A stretch of 64,000 bases of DNA. Source: Cryphonectria parasitica EP155 (Eukaryota; Ascomycota; Sordariomycetes; Diaporthales; Cryphonectriaceae). The notes below the pieces were generated by a model. It was not told the origin of the DNA. It ran no database searches and worked only from the letters and a program-made list of their open reading frames with translations. Positions within the stretch are counted from its first letter, which is position 1; each line of letters begins with the position of its first letter. The stretch covers positions 1,550,001-1,614,000 of the forward strand of contig NW_024468913.1 of NCBI RefSeq assembly GCF_011745365.1, in the 5' to 3' direction. Below, piece by piece: positions 1 to 10,553 of this stretch. The position numbers and the translations under genes were made by a program.

Positions 1-766
1 AGACTATGTTCATAATTTTGAGACTGACAACATAAGATTAACTTGTTCTTTCCCCTCCCCATAATTACAATGCTATCGTTTCGTCCGTTCAGAAAGCCAA
101 GACTCATTGTTGAGGGCGAGGCACGAATGAGTATGCACACCCCTAGTCTCGGCTTTCGCTCGCTGAGTGGTGGATTTCATCCATCAGCAAGGCTGAAGTT
201 CACCTCCTCCACACCGAGAAAGCCCCCCTGCCGTCTCTGCCGTTTCACAACTTCCCACAACATTCCGAGCGTTCTGGAAGATACCGACTCGGGTATTGCC
301 GTGCAGAATAGCAAACACTGCGCATTAGTATATGCAAACATCTACTATGTACAGGGAAGTCCACTTCAGTGGAGACTATTCTAGTTTCTTGGAAAGAATT
401 CTATTGGCAGGCTGAAAACAGCCAGTCAAGAAACTTCTACGAGGTGCGGCTTCGCAAGCACTGGCCCTCCATAGCAGTTCCCGAGTGGTTACCGTTATGA
501 CATCTTGACTCGGTGGGGCTTGAGGTTTAAGACAAAATTGGAACTTGAGGCTCGCTCTTATGTCAATTCTAATGAAAGCGAGGTGAGCAGTGTGATTTAT
601 ATATATACTTAGTGAATGCAGTAATCGTCTCGCACATTACTTGAGTCCATCGACAATACCAACGACAGATAACCAGTTCCCCTTCTAATCTTCACGTTCA
701 ATACACTGTAATCTTCCTCTTCTCCGCTTGATAAAAAAGAAATTCATACCAATTACAATCACGATC
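1..766. other. Intergenic region, promoter side of MFS transporter 1
   Basis: No coding region could be supported here. The 113-codon open frame at 43-384 has no recognisable domain and looks like chance. The right half holds the TATA-like run near 600 and a pyrimidine-rich stretch before the start codon, which fits a promoter and 5' UTR. Confidence 0.5.
596..612 (+). promoter_or_regulatory. TATA-like element upstream of MFS transporter 1
   Basis: A TATATATA run lies about 160 bp upstream of the ATG at 767, a normal distance for a fungal core promoter with a moderate 5' UTR. This is a sequence match only; no transcription start was mapped. Confidence 0.4.
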
Positions 767-2470
767 ATGGTTACACAACAACAGCCTCAGGCACATCCTG
801 AGCCGATGTCGCCAACACATCTGGTGAGGACAGAAACCGTAAGGAGTCTGGAGGAGATGGGCCTCTCCTCCGTCTCCGAAAGAATAGATGTCAATTATCC
901 AGAAGTGGGACGCCCAGAACATCCCATTTTCCCCGAAGAATATACTTTTGAATCGCCCACCGGCCTTGTGCCCGAGGAGGCCCTCGAGCAGATCCGGTCC
1001 AGACCAAGACCGGCTTCCGAGCATACCACGGGCCACGAGGCAGCGACGCCGCCGAGCACAGCACACGACCTCGAGAAGCAGAAAACGGCCGAGTTTGTCA
1101 CCTTCACCATCCGGGACCCAGAGAACCCGCACCACTGGTCCAAGCTGTACAAGTGGTACGTGACCATGGTGGCCGCCATGGTCGTGGTGTGCGTGGCCTA
1201 CGGCTCCTCCATCGTCACGGGCGGCCTGGGCCTCATCGAGGACAAGTACAACGTCTCCGAGGAGGTGGCCATCCTCACCTGCTCCATCATGGTGTGCGGC
1301 TTCGCAGTCGGCCCTCTCCTCTGGTCGCCGCTCTCCGAGATCATCGGCCGCCGACCCGTCTACATCATCTCCTTTGCCCTGTACACCATCTTCCAGATCC
1401 CCTGCGCGCTGTCGCCCAACATCGGCGGCCTCCTCGCCTGTCGGTTTCTCAGCGGCGTCTTTTCCAGCTCGGGCCTCTCCCTCGCGGGCGGCACCATCGC
1501 CGACATCTGGGACATCCAGGACCGCGGCAACGCCATCGCTTACTTTGCCGCCGCCCCGTACTGCGGTCCTGTGCTGGGGCCCATCGTGTGCGGCTGGATC
1601 AACGTGGCCACGCACCGGCTCGACCTGTTCTTCTGGGTCAACATGGCCTTTGCGGGCGTGGTCATGGTCGCCGTGGGTCTGATCCCCGAGACCTACGCGC
1701 CTGTGCTCCTCAAGCGGCGCGCCGCCAGGCTCAGGAAGGAGACGGGCGACCCCAACATCATCACGGAGCAGGAGAGGGTCAAGCTCTCGCTCGCAGAGGT
1801 CGTCAAGACCAGCCTGGTCCGCCCCTTGGTCATGATCCTGACGGAGCCCGTGCTGGACCTGATGTGCATGTACATTGTGCTCATCTACGCCATGCTGTAT
1901 GCCTTCTTCTTCGCCTACCCTGTCATCTTTGGTGATCTGTACGGCTACAACGACGGCCAGATCGGCCTCATGTTCATCCCCATCCTGATTGGCGCCGGAT
2001 TTGCCCTCGTGGCCACGCCCTACTGCGAGAAGATGTTCCGCGCCGTCTGTGCCCGCCGCGAACCGACGCCCGAGGACCGGCTGCTGGGCGCGTGTATCGG
2101 GGCGCCGTTTATTCCCATCGCGCTGTTCATCCTGGGCGCAACGTCGTGGCGCTGGGTCATCTGGGTCGGCCCCGCCTCGGCCGGCATCGCGTTTGGGTTT
2201 GGCATGGTGCTGTGCTATTACTCTGTCAACAACTATATTATCGACTCGTATTCGAGGTATGCCGCCTCGGCCCTCGCTGCCAAGGTGTTTCTGCGCTCGG
2301 GGGGCGGGGCTGCGTTCCCGCTGTTTACTACGCAGATGTATCACCGGCTGGGCCTGCTGTGGGCCTCGTTCCTCTTGGCGTTCATCGGGGTGGCTATGTT
2401 TTTTATCCCATTTGGGTTTTACTTTTATGGAGCGAGCCTGCGGGCGAGACTGACCAAGTCTTCAGAGTAA
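767..2470 (+). CDS. MFS transporter, DHA1 (multidrug/polyamine) type
   Basis: Predicted 567-residue, single-exon plasma-membrane antiporter of the major facilitator superfamily. About 115 polar N-terminal residues precede a block reading NPHHWSKLYKWYVTMVAA, typical of fungal Tpo/fluconazole-resistance-like DHA1 proteins. About 12 hydrophobic segments follow. The motif-A loop after TM2 reads SPLSEIIGRRPVYI. The ATG at 767 is chosen because the open frame continues upstream only from a TTG at 728. Homologues export drugs, polyamines or small toxic metabolites, but the substrate cannot be read from sequence. The gene converges on another MFS gene, and no biosynthetic genes are adjacent, so a general efflux role is as likely as a pathway-specific one. 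Family assignment is firm; substrate is unknown. Confidence 0.9.
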   Translation: MVTQQQPQAHPEPMSPTHLVRTETVRSLEEMGLSSVSERIDVNYPEVGRPEHPIFPEEYTFESPTGLVPEEALEQIRSRPRPASEHTTGHEAATPPSTAHDLEKQKTAEFVTFTIRDPENPHHWSKLYKWYVTMVAAMVVVCVAYGSSIVTGGLGLIEDKYNVSEEVAILTCSIMVCGFAVGPLLWSPLSEIIGRRPVYIISFALYTIFQIPCALSPNIGGLLACRFLSGVFSSSGLSLAGGTIADIWDIQDRGNAIAYFAAAPYCGPVLGPIVCGWINVATHRLDLFFWVNMAFAGVVMVAVGLIPETYAPVLLKRRAARLRKETGDPNIITEQERVKLSLAEVVKTSLVRPLVMILTEPVLDLMCMYIVLIYAMLYAFFFAYPVIFGDLYGYNDGQIGLMFIPILIGAGFALVATPYCEKMFRAVCARREPTPEDRLLGACIGAPFIPIALFILGATSWRWVIWVGPASAGIAFGFGMVLCYYSVNNYIIDSYSRYAASALAAKVFLRSGGGAAFPLFTTQMYHRLGLLWASFLLAFIGVAMFFIPFGFYFYGASLRARLTKSSE

Positions 2471-3019
2471 TTATGGACGAGGATGTGAAGGGCGCAAGTG
2501 AGGCGTTGGTTATGAAATGAGTAATGATGCTAGAAAAGGAAAATAAGAGGATCATGAATGGTAGAAACGGTAGCATTGCATGGTAGAGAAAACGCAGATT
2601 ACTTTAATATTATGATAAACATCATAAATGGGAGTTGGACGCCTGTGTTTGCGAGTGTTTCGCTCTAGACATGACAAAACAACTTGAAGAAAGAATTCAT
2701 CAAACAATATGCGGGATATGTATTTTACCAGAACGGTTCTTGTGTCTTGTTGACAACTTCTTTGTCTTCAGATGTACTATAAAGTACTTAGTATGCTAGA
2801 AACTGTATAAAAACAAACCCCAGTGTAACCTGACAAATCATTGCAAGACCGACCATTGTGTTCATATCATTCTGTTTTTGTCTTTTTGCTGCCCAACAAC
2901 TCCCAAAACGCCCATAGCAATGTTTTGATACCGAAATAGAAAACATTCATTTCTCGGCCTCACCACCATTCTGGATTTCCACTTCCATCTCCTTCCTGTA
3001 GAAACCCGAGGTCCATCCA
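2471..3019. other. Convergent intergenic region between two MFS genes
   Basis: AT-richer 3'-flanking DNA between two convergent stop codons. No coding potential was seen; it presumably holds the 3' UTRs and polyadenylation sites of both transporters. Confidence 0.5.
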
Positions 3020-5199
3020 TTATTGACGAATGGTACCATACCCAACACTCCCTTTGGATGCCCGCGAATTGACCCTCACAAGAGGCGAGAACCCGTCCTC
3101 ATCCACACCCAGAACCGCATCCTCCCTTCCAGCACCCATCACATCAGCCGCATCTCCAGCAATGATAGCTCTACCATCATCACCACAGTAAACACGCTCG
3201 TCCTCCTCGTCCGTATCCAGCGAGATCTCATCGTCCTCCAACTCCTCCTCATCCGTCTCGTCCGACCTCGGCCCATCACTCTCCACAATCATCCACGCCG
3301 GAATCACCTGGCCCAGCGCCACAAGCGCCAGGAACCAAAACGCCGGCACCACAGACCCCCTCTTGACCCCCCACGAGAAGATGGCGCCTGCACTGGTGGG
3401 ACCTATGGCCCTCCCGATGCCGGAGAAGGTGGTGGCGAAGCCGTTGAGGGTGCCGAGGATGCGCAGGGTCGGCGCCGAGTTGGTGAGGAGGATGGTGATG
3501 CAGGGGAAGCCGACGATGCCGGCGAAGCCTTTTACGAGCAGGAGGGCGAGGAGGCATGCGTACTGGATGGTGGGGGAGCGGATGAGGGCTGTGTAGGGGA
3601 CGAGTAGGTAGAAGATGGGGTAGAGGATTGCTAGAGAGCTGTTGTTAGCAAGGTAACCTTTTTTTTCCTTTTTTTCTTTTTCTTTTTTCTTCCCCCGTCC
3701 CTTTCAACACAAGAGTAATTAGGATTTCTTGGACTTACTGCCAGCCTTGAAGCAATTCAGGGCACCAAAGCGAGAGCAAAGAGGCGGGAACACGAAAAAC
3801 TGAATAACACCACACGCAAAGCCATACACGGTGAACAGAGTCCCGATCTCGCTCGAGTTCAGCCCAAACCCGCCCGAAAAGTGAAACGGCAGCTGAACAA
3901 CGGCCTCGTCCGGGTTCTGGCGCGGATAGTCGAGAAAGGCAGGCAGGACCTGGTCAAAGGCCACCGCGTGCAGAGCCAGAATCGTGTAGGCGACGATGTT
4001 GATGGTGACCTGGGGCGTGAAGATCTCGCGCATCGTGGGCGGCGGGGTTGCGTCGCTGTCCTTGCTCGACCTGCCGCTGCTGCTGTTTGCCTTCCTCACG
4101 ACCACCGCGGCGGACTTGGGCAGTAAGGGAGCCGAGGCCTCGGCGTCTATGAAAGAGGCTCGGTGGTGGCGGCGGTGGCCTGCGTGCCGGGGCTTGCGCT
4201 TGAGGGAACGAGAGATCTTCTCGCCCAGGTCGAGGCCCCAGTCCCTGTCGTGGCGTTTCGTCTCGAGGGTCTCGTGGAGGTAGAGGAAGGCGACCACGAC
4301 GGAGAACAGGAAAAAGATGCAGGCCACGAGGTTGGGCAGGAGGAAAGGGTACTTGTTGAACAACCAGCTGTTGCCAAAGAGGGCAGGATACTGCTGGGCG
4401 GGGCGGGCGAAGAAACCACCAAACGAGGGACCGAACACGGAACCTATGCTCCAGACCAGAGGCATCAGAGAGAATGCTCGAGGCTGGAGTTCTTTCCATG
4501 GGACCATTTCTGCCACCATGGTTCGTATTATGCCAACTACAAAAAGAAGATGTTAGTAAGACAAAACTAAGTTATCAAGAGTGCTTCATGGGGCAAAGAG
4601 AACAAGAAAAGAGCAACTATACCATTTCCATTGCCCAGGCCCATCAGAAACCGTGCTGCAAAGGCCTGCACCAGACTCGTCGACGTGCCCCAGAGCAGGA
4701 AACAAAACATGACATTGATCAAACCCATCAGGATGGTAGGTTTTCGCCCGATCTTGTCCGAGAGTCGACCCCACGGAACAGCACACAGACTCTGAGATAT
4801 CGAGAAGGTAGACCCGACCATGCCCGCCCATTTCGCCACGTTGTTGTGGGGGACACCGAAGCTCTTGATCATCTCAGGTAGGTAAGGGAAGACTGAGGTC
4901 AAAGCCAGAGGCTCTGCGAACCTGACGACAGCTAGAAAGAAGTGACAAGACACACGGAAAGTCTGTTAGCGAGACGCGCGTTGAAAGAAGTGTTTGGTAC
5001 CTTGGGGGAAATTGTCTTGTTTGTTCTGCTTCCTGTCCAAGCAAACTGCAGTGTATCTTGCCATCCCGTGCGTACTTTGTAGATTCAAAAGAATCTCGTC
5101 CATGTCCCGGGCTCGTCATCGTAGCATGATAATGTTCCCTGCGTCCTCGTGTGTGAGACTGATCACCCAACAGCGTCATATTACCTAGAGACTCACCTC

Positions 5200-5233
<34 letters not shown>

Positions 5234-5513
5234 TCCTACCCACCTGAGGAGCTCTGGCTTTTATAGAAACTGCCCACCCAACAACATGCTTACCGAGTGA
5301 CAAGTCCGGCACAACACACAGTGCTTCACTTGAGGCATGACGGCAAGAACACAAACACAACAGGGAACATGACCCGGTACAAAAAAGGTATTCTCCGCAG
5401 GAGAGACAGAGTAATCAAGTAGACAGGCTGAAGGCTCATATAGTGATTTGCTTACCCAGGATCGCGAGTTGCTCGGCGGGCAGTTTGGGTCCATTATGCG
5501 CCGAGGGAGACAT
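3020..5513 (-). CDS. MFS transporter with acidic C-terminal tail, four exons
   Basis: Predicted 591-residue major facilitator. Exon model: 5513-5456, 4931-4623, 4536-3739, 3630-3020, all with GT-AG introns and frame kept. Exon 1 encodes MSPSAHNGPKLPAEQLAIL and joins AVVRFAEPLALTSVFPYLP, the usual N-terminus of this fungal DHA1-like subfamily. Motif A reads GRLSDKIGRKPTIL, and FGPSFGGFFARP matches the family's central TM region. The tail after the last membrane segment is strongly acidic (Asp/Glu-rich, encoded near 3180-3270) and cytosolic by prediction. The first intron is 524 nt, long for this window, and holds a (CA)n tract. The substrate is unknown; a vacuolar or plasma-membrane exporter is an inference from family members. 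Confidence 0.88.
5212..5230. repeat. (AC)n microsatellite in MFS intron 1
   Basis: Perfect dinucleotide run of 19 nt inside the 524-nt first intron of the MFS gene at 3020-5513. Confidence 0.9.
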
Positions 5514-6656
5514 CTTGGAGAGAGGAGGGTGCGAGGTAGGAAGTTTTTCACTGGGCCGTGACGGAGGAAGACAGGAGGGGATATGTCTATTGCGCGCGAT
5601 TTGTAGCTAGAAATCTTGTTCGTCCTGCTGTGTATGGACACTCGAAGCAAGTTCCTTTTTGTGTGCTTGCTCTCCTTTGCTTGTCTTCCAACAAAAGTTT
5701 ATTAAAAAAAAATAAAAAATAAGACCCAAAGACGACGGCGGCTTGTATCGGCAGGGATCCGATTTGAGCGGGATGGAGGATAGGAAAGCTGGACAGACTG
5801 GGATAGGAACAGCTCAAAAGACACCTCTATAGTGATAATACGTGAGAGGTTTGAACCTGCTTGCCTGTTGGAGACGAACAAGAAAGCAGGACACAAAAGA
5901 AGTAAAAGGGGGAAAGAAGGAGAGGAAACGATAATGAGTCCTAGAAACAAACTGGAGAAACAAAAAAATGAGGAGAAAGAAAAGGAAAGAAATAGATCCG
6001 CGCCACCGAGCCGAGTCACGGATTTCAAACAGGTAACGTTCGTAGTCACCGGGCGGCCAGGTGGGTCGCCCGGGCCTAAATGATGGTGGGCTGCTCTCCA
6101 GCTGCGACCAAACAGCATCTTTAGATTATCACTTACATGTTACTTACTATAGTAAACTGAGACGCAGGGCGGAAAGGAAGAAAGGACAACCGTGGGCCGC
6201 TAAGATGAACCGTAGGGCGGTCGAGATGGCCGGTCCTCGCCCTCGCCGCTGCGGTTCGGACATCACAAGGACAAGAAACAGTTTGTGAGATGAGGTCCTG
6301 GCTGGCGATCCTCAAGATCCGCCTGCACGACGGTGGACCCGGGGCCTGCAGGAGGACGCAGGCACACAGGCTCAAGTTTTTTCCCTTCCCCCCTCCCCCC
6401 CCTCCTTGTGTGCCTGTGTAAGAAGAGGAGGGGCCTCCTCCACAATTGTTGCATTGGCCCAGGGCCCAGCCCTTTTGTACGTACGTACCATTATCCTATT
6501 GCCAGCGAAAGAGAAGAAGAGAAAAGACACACACAAAAGAGGACTGGAAGGCTGTGCTGGTTCTAACACACCTTTCTTGTTTCTTACTCTTGACAGAGTT
6601 ATGTTTGCTGATAACTTCACGATGCATGTGCTGGACCGTGCTTGTCTGAGTTCACG

Positions 6657-6657
6657 C

Positions 6658-6697
<40 letters not shown>
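6657..6697. repeat. (CAA)n microsatellite
   Basis: About 13 perfect CAA units in noncoding DNA. Confidence 0.95.
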
Positions 6698-7322
6698 TGA
6701 CTCTTTTCCAACAAGTGTGTGCGGCAGAAAGACGGTGACATTGCATTATCTCGGTGCTACTGATGATGGATGGTCTGTCACACCGACATGGTTGATGGTT
6801 CCGCTGTCGGCGGATGCGCCCTGGAGGATCTGGGCGAGAGAGGAGGAGGGGCGGGGTGGGCAAGGGGATTCTGCTTATGCACCCTCCCGCCTGGTGCTAC
6901 AGTACAATAACATACCTAGTCGCCCGGCCCCTGTGCAATGCGCCCTTTCACATAATAGAATGACGTCTCTCCCGCCCAGCTCTGAAAGCACTGTAGAAGA
7001 GGCTGCTGGCTTTTTTGGGTTGCTGCAGATCCCAAATCAATGCATGTCGGACAAATTAAAAAATTAAAAAAAATCAGCTGGTCTGGAACCGAGGGGGACC
7101 GCGGCGATGAGAATTGTACGTTTTAGCCTTCTCAGGCAAGGCGTCAATGTCGAGATGGCTGCGCCCATGTCGCAATAGTGGACGCTCATTTGCTCAGCCC
7201 ATTGCAGCGGGATTATACCCGGCATGGCCCCGTGAGCGGAGGGTGCAGTACTAGGTTGTAGGCCGGTACTATGTAGGCAGGCAAAAAATGCAGCGCTCCA
7301 GGATCACGGTCACGAGGAAATC

Positions 7323-7354
7323 GGTGGTGGTGGTGGTGGTGGTGGTGGTGGTGG
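7323..7354. repeat. (GGT)n microsatellite
   Basis: About 10 perfect GGT units in noncoding DNA. Confidence 0.95.
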
Positions 7355-7999
7355 GGAGAAGGAGGCGGTGTCAGAAACAAGTCTTGTTGGTTCTTAGCCC
7401 ATATCGACGATCTGTGACGGGAGTAGAGAGCCTGGGGGGCTTTACTGAATATGTGAGACATTTGGGGTTGGGTCCCACTCAGTAACATAATATGGGCCTC
7501 CTTTGGCCCATACGACGCGCACCCCGCTGACTCCACCGGCATTGGCCTGTAAATACTGGCGATGGAATCAATGCCATAGCGTTACACATGTACAGGGACA
7601 CAGTGTGAAGAGACATGAAGAGGTAATTCAGGATACAAGAAAGAACAGCATACCTGTGCTTGTAATTATACACGTACATCCATATGATTGTATGCCTCGA
7701 CGATGCTTGACCCAGAAGAGATAATACTGCAAGCAAATGCTCCCTGTATCATTTGGGTAATAGACAATACAATACATTCCAGTATTCCCATCTCCTGGAT
7801 TATGGTTTTCTTCCGCCCCGTGAAGAGATATGTTGTAAATCTCCACACCTCATGCACAAGCTCTTGGTGGTGGCAACTCCGGAAATCTGACTTGCATCAA
7901 CCAAGTCCTGAGAACTGCATATATTGGAGACGAAATGCATAACTCTAGAAGAACAGGGCTTGAACCGGCCCGGTGACTTGAGAGCCGGTGAACCCAGGT

Positions 8000-8001
<2 letters not shown>

Positions 8002-8040
<39 letters not shown>
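8002..8040. repeat. T39 mononucleotide tract
   Basis: An uninterrupted run of 39 T, equal to A39 on the minus strand. The 55 bp just to its left are GC-rich and contain the direct repeat CCGGTGA twice, 15 bp apart. It could be a retroposed poly(A) tail or plain slippage. Confidence 0.95.
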
Positions 8041-8041
<1 letters not shown>

Positions 8042-8480
8042 GATATATGACTGTGCTGATTTATCGCCCCGTATAGTGCAGAAAATCCTGAGAACTTGCA
8101 CTTCAGAGATGAGGAATGTGCAAGTATTTAATATTATTGACCGGTTCAAGCTTGAGGCTGCAAAATAATCCTTGAATAAGTACGGAAGGGCTCTCCAACA
8201 ACTTGCCTTGCGGTGGTCTACAGAGTAAACACCCATTGATGCTCTGGGAGACTCTGAAAGTATTAACCTGTTACTTGACACTGACTTATACAATATGAAG
8301 CAGCACATGCATTTCGTGTTCTCATAATTTCTGTGCACATGTAAACCTGCCCAGATGGTGCTATCTTCCCTGTTAGGTTCGCCTAATCATCTCAGAAAAT
8401 TGCTTCTCGTGTACAAAAGAACATGATTGCTCCATCCGATCCAATTCAAAGTAATTAATACAATAAGTATTTCCACAGAA

Positions 8481-9487
8481 TCACCAAGGCACCAGAGCCC
8501 CATCAACATCCAACATGCCACTCTTCTCAAAAAACGCATCCTTACCCCCACCCACGACATCCACAAGGGTAGCAGCCGGCTGAGAAGGGTCACGCGCTCC
8601 CAGACTCTTCCGCATCTCGCGCCCCTTGGCGCCCGTAAGGTTCGACACGCAGAAGCCCGGGTCGAAGGCGAGTACTCTGCACCCCCACTCGGACCAGTGC
8701 CTGCGGTGGGTGGCGCTCAGCATGTTGAGGGCGGCCTTGCTCATGCGATAAGGGTCGGCGCGGAGCTTGGCGGCCTCATAATCGGGGAGGAGCTTCTGGG
8801 TGATGGAGCCCTGGCCGCTGGAGACGTAGATGAGGTAGGGTTTGGAGGATTTTTGGAGGAGGGGCTCTAGAGTCTCGGAGCTGTGGCAGGTGGTTATTTG
8901 TTTTGTCAGCGGATATTTGACCGTGTGATAGTCAGATGAGAAGTAAGTGGTTTTATCGTCTGGGAGATTGGTAGCAACGTACAGGAGCATTGTTCCAAAG
9001 ACGTTGGTCTCGAAGGTCTTGCGGAGCTGTTCGAGGAGGCTCATCTGCTGGTACACGATGATGCCCGCATTGTTGATCAGAACTGTTTCGCATTAGAATA
9101 TGACAACTTTCGAACAAAGAGACATAAAAATAAATGAAAAGGAGGAGAATGCGTACCATCCAGCTTTCCGAACTGTGTCTCGATGTGATCCTTGAGAGCA
9201 AGGATAGACTTCTCATCGCTGACATCGATCTGGACCACAGAGATGGTGCCCTTCAGAGAGTCGCCATGCGCAGACTTCATATCCTCAAGGGCTTTCTGTC
9301 CTTTCTCCACGCTGCGGCTGCCCATCAGGACGTGGTAGTCGGCTGACTCTTTGGACAGTAGGGCTACAGTCTCATAGCCAATACCGCTGTTCCCACCTGA
9401 GGCTCATGTGTTAGTTTGGTATGATGTGAGAGAGGTTGAAATAGTCTTGTATTTACCAGTGACGAGGATGATTGTTTTTGATGCCAT
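8481..9487 (-). CDS. Short-chain dehydrogenase/reductase (SDR), three exons
   Basis: Predicted 290-residue NAD(P)-dependent oxidoreductase with a Rossmann fold. Exons 9487-9457, 9396-9157 and 9082-8481; introns of 60 and 74 nt with consensus ends. The cofactor glycine motif TGGNSGIG is at residues 10-17 and is split by intron 1. LINNAG is at about 92-97. The catalytic set fits: Ser in YVSSGQGS (about 178-179), then Tyr202 and Lys206 in YRMSK. Length is normal for classical SDRs. An alternating basic pair in MGSRS after the second strand suggests NADPH preference, which is an inference. The substrate is unknown. It is divergent from the peptidase at 10554. Confidence 0.9.
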
Positions 9488-10553
9488 TGTGAATTGGTTT
9501 CGACGGTAGATGAATTGGAGAGCTTTGCTGGAAGACAGGGTGAGTGATGTTTTCTTCTTCTCCCTTTCTTCTCGTTTGGTTTGGTAATGAACTGCCTTTT
9601 GTAGTGTTTGGGTAACTGACTTTTATATTCTCGACAAGGCGATGTATAAATTCTTTCCAACTATTTATATTTACATAGTACATCAACACACTTCTAGGAG
9701 GTATCGGTCTCTTGGGACGGCATTAGTCTGAGGTGAGGACAGTCTTAACTCCGCAGTTTACAAGCCCATTCATTAGATTGACATACCTAAGTAAGCATAG
9801 ACCTCGCACTTAAAAGCCCTCGTGTCACACCGAACGGATAGTCTATGAGGAAACAAGTCGTGTATTTGTCCGACAAGTGGTCATGATCGCACAGCGGAAT
9901 CAATATTCAAGAGGGAATCAGATTGCCAAGTGGGACGTCGGAGCATCCGGAATGCCCGACGGCCGGGCCCATGCCATGTTCTGCCCACCACCAGAGCGGA
10001 GACCCATTGCCGGTGATGATGTCAAAAACTGTAACGTTCCGGTGGATCATTGCCGTGGAAAGGGACAAGCACAGTGGGCGGGCGGGCTCGTCTTATCTTT
10101 TGGAAGCTCTCACACATTATTCATTGCATTCAGGTACGTTGGAGAGGGGGAAAGGATTCTTCTCTCTCATTCTTCCTTTATCAAACCAACACTTTGCTTG
10201 CATGCAGCAAAATATCTATAGCTGGTCTATGAGCTTCAAAAGTGCTTTGTAAAGCAGAGTAAGGAGTTTTACACAAAAAGTAAAAATAAGGAGGCCAATC
10301 ATCATTCACCAATCTCATCTTTGCCCTTGTAAGTTTTTTGACCCTCCCGTTCGTCTTGGTCTGCCACTGTCACGCAATTGCTTCGCCGTCAAATGCCGAC
10401 GGATTTCCCGAGGTTCTCGTTTCGCGTCATTGCTTACCTACACACACACACACACCCTCCTTTTGTTCACTCCAAAACGACCCGACTGGATCTGACTTAA
10501 TTCTCGCCCCCAACTCGGCAAATACAGGCAGGACGTAAAAGGGACCTGGGAAT
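9488..10553. other. Divergent promoter region, SDR / M28 peptidase
   Basis: About 1.07 kb between two divergent genes. No gene is supported. It holds the TATA-like element of the dehydrogenase and, near 10441-10454, a short (AC)n run about 100 nt before the peptidase start. Confidence 0.5.
9661..9669 (-). promoter_or_regulatory. TATA-like element for the SDR gene
   Basis: TATAAATAG on the minus strand about 175 nt upstream of the ATG at 9487. Sequence match only. Confidence 0.4.

Larger units (their letters stand above)
5514..8480. other. Repeat-rich intergenic region
   Basis: About 3 kb upstream of MFS transporter 2 and downstream of the dehydrogenase, with no gene I can support. Open frames here are short and lack domains. 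It holds a (CAA)n tract near 6657-6697, a (GGT)n tract near 7323-7354, and a 39-base T run at 8002-8040 next to a GC-rich repeat block. GGTTCAA-like strings near 5850 and 7963 resemble tRNA B boxes, but no cloverleaf can be folded around them. Confidence 0.5.

Noticed and set aside
698..2344. A 548-codon open frame antisense to MFS transporter 1
   Set aside because: Its translation is rich in Asp, Gly, His and Arg with no domain. It mirrors third-position GC bias of the real MFS gene on the other strand.
5840..5880. Second tRNA B-box-like string (GGTTCAAACCT on the minus strand)
   Set aside because: The implied T stem has only a few pairs and no cloverleaf could be formed around it.
7945..8000. 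Possible tRNA 3' half (GGTTCAAGCCC on the minus strand)
   Set aside because: A B-box-like string is present but the T stem has a mismatch, no D arm or acceptor pairing exists, and the T39 run occupies where the 5' half would be.
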